From Mycobacterium sp. (lineage in GTDB: Bacteria; Actinomycetota; Actinomycetes; Mycobacteriales; Mycobacteriaceae): a stretch of 5,054 bases of DNA. Of this stretch, positions 4,818-5,054 are shown one piece after another. Position 1 is the first letter of the stretch. Each line of letters opens with the position of its first letter. The stretch covers positions 13,343 through 18,396 of the forward strand of contig JAHFVB010000007.1 of the NCBI GenBank assembly GCA_023264755.1. The letters run 5' to 3'. A program made the position numbers and the translations under genes. The notes under the pieces were generated by a model. That model worked only from the letters and a program-made list of their open reading frames with translations. It was not told the origin of the DNA and ran no database searches.

Positions 4818-5054
4818 TTGCGAAAGTTGCTGAGTGCCGTCAGCGCCGTCACCGTACTGGCTTCGTGTTCACTACCCCTGCCATCCGACGTCGCGGTGGG
4901 GTTGGGGCCGCCACCCGTAAGCCTGAAGACGCTGCCCCCGATGGGGTGGAACTCGTGGAATTCCGGCATCGAGCTCACCGAACGCTCCATCACCGAGACG
5001 ATCGATGCGATGGCCGACTCCGGCCTGCGCGATGCCGGCTATCGCTACGTCGTG
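4818..5054 (+). CDS. Secreted lipoprotein glycoside hydrolase family 27, alpha-galactosidase type (partial, 3' end outside window)
   Basis: Seventy-nine codons are visible, beginning with TTG read as Met. Residues 1-17, MRKLLSAVSAVTVLASC, form a short lipoprotein signal peptide with lipobox LASC, so C17 should be lipidated and the enzyme anchored on the outer face of the membrane. After a Pro-rich linker, PPMGWNSWN (40-48) is the N-terminal hallmark of GH27 and related clan GH-D enzymes. ITETIDAMADSGLRDAGYRYVV (58-79) is the first helix and second strand of the barrel. The family hydrolyses terminal alpha-galactosides, and some members act on alpha-N-acetylgalactosaminides; the catalytic aspartates lie beyond the window. 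The usual Phe/Cys after NSWN is missing (NSWNSGIELTE), so the specificity could differ. It shares its strand with the methyltransferase-acyltransferase operon, but hairpins in the 111-base gap suggest separate transcription. Confidence 0.87.
   Translation, partial: MRKLLSAVSAVTVLASCSLPLPSDVAVGLGPPPVSLKTLPPMGWNSWNSGIELTERSITETIDAMADSGLRDAGYRYVV

Noticed and set aside
4727..4993. An 88-codon minus-strand frame at the right edge
   Set aside because: It overlaps the GH27 lipoprotein start, which has a signal peptide, lipobox and family hallmark on the plus strand.
1..5054. CRISPR arrays, tRNA or rRNA genes, insertion sequences, phage or toxin-antitoxin genes
   Set aside because: No regularly spaced repeats, transposase motifs, terminal inverted repeats, clover-leaf or rRNA-like sequence were seen on either strand.

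Overview
The window looks like chromosomal DNA from a high-GC actinobacterium, most likely a mycobacterium or close relative. The reasons are strongly G/C-biased third codon positions, GTG and TTG starts, TANNNT -10 boxes placed 6-7 bases before a start codon (the leaderless arrangement common in mycobacteria), and gene families typical of that group. The genus assignment is inference; no rRNA or other marker gene is present.

Left part (1-2321), minus strand. The 5' part of a small hypothetical gene with a very basic N-terminus runs off the left edge. Upstream of it, in the same orientation, is a complete 516-residue membrane polyprenyl-phosphate glycosylphosphotransferase (WbaP/WcaJ/CpsE-like), the enzyme type that starts exopolysaccharide or glycolipid assembly on a lipid carrier. 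Behind its start is a 406-base stretch with no convincing gene. It holds one doubtful 92-residue reading frame, a conspicuous AT-rich island with an inverted repeat, and a 16-base GC palindrome that may end the next gene's transcript.

Middle and right (2322-4706). A TetR-family regulator (minus) diverges from a two-gene operon (plus) encoding a class I SAM-dependent methyltransferase and a PlsC-superfamily acyltransferase with the FPGGGRE motif of the TMEM68/DGAT2-like clade. Between the divergent starts lies a perfect 20-bp palindrome, CAAACGAACTAGTTCGTTTG. It occupies the spacer of the likely TetR promoter and abuts a possible promoter for the operon, so it is almost certainly the TetR operator. 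The two enzyme genes overlap by ATGA. The likely picture is a TetR-controlled lipid modification module whose ligand and lipid substrate are unknown.

Right edge (4707-5054). After 111 non-coding bases with two hairpins comes the start of a secreted lipoprotein of glycoside hydrolase family 27 (alpha-galactosidase type). It begins with TTG behind a good ribosome binding site and is cut by the window end.

No RNA genes, insertion sequences, CRISPR arrays or phage genes were seen. The most interesting candidate is the TetR/methyltransferase/acyltransferase module with its visible operator.
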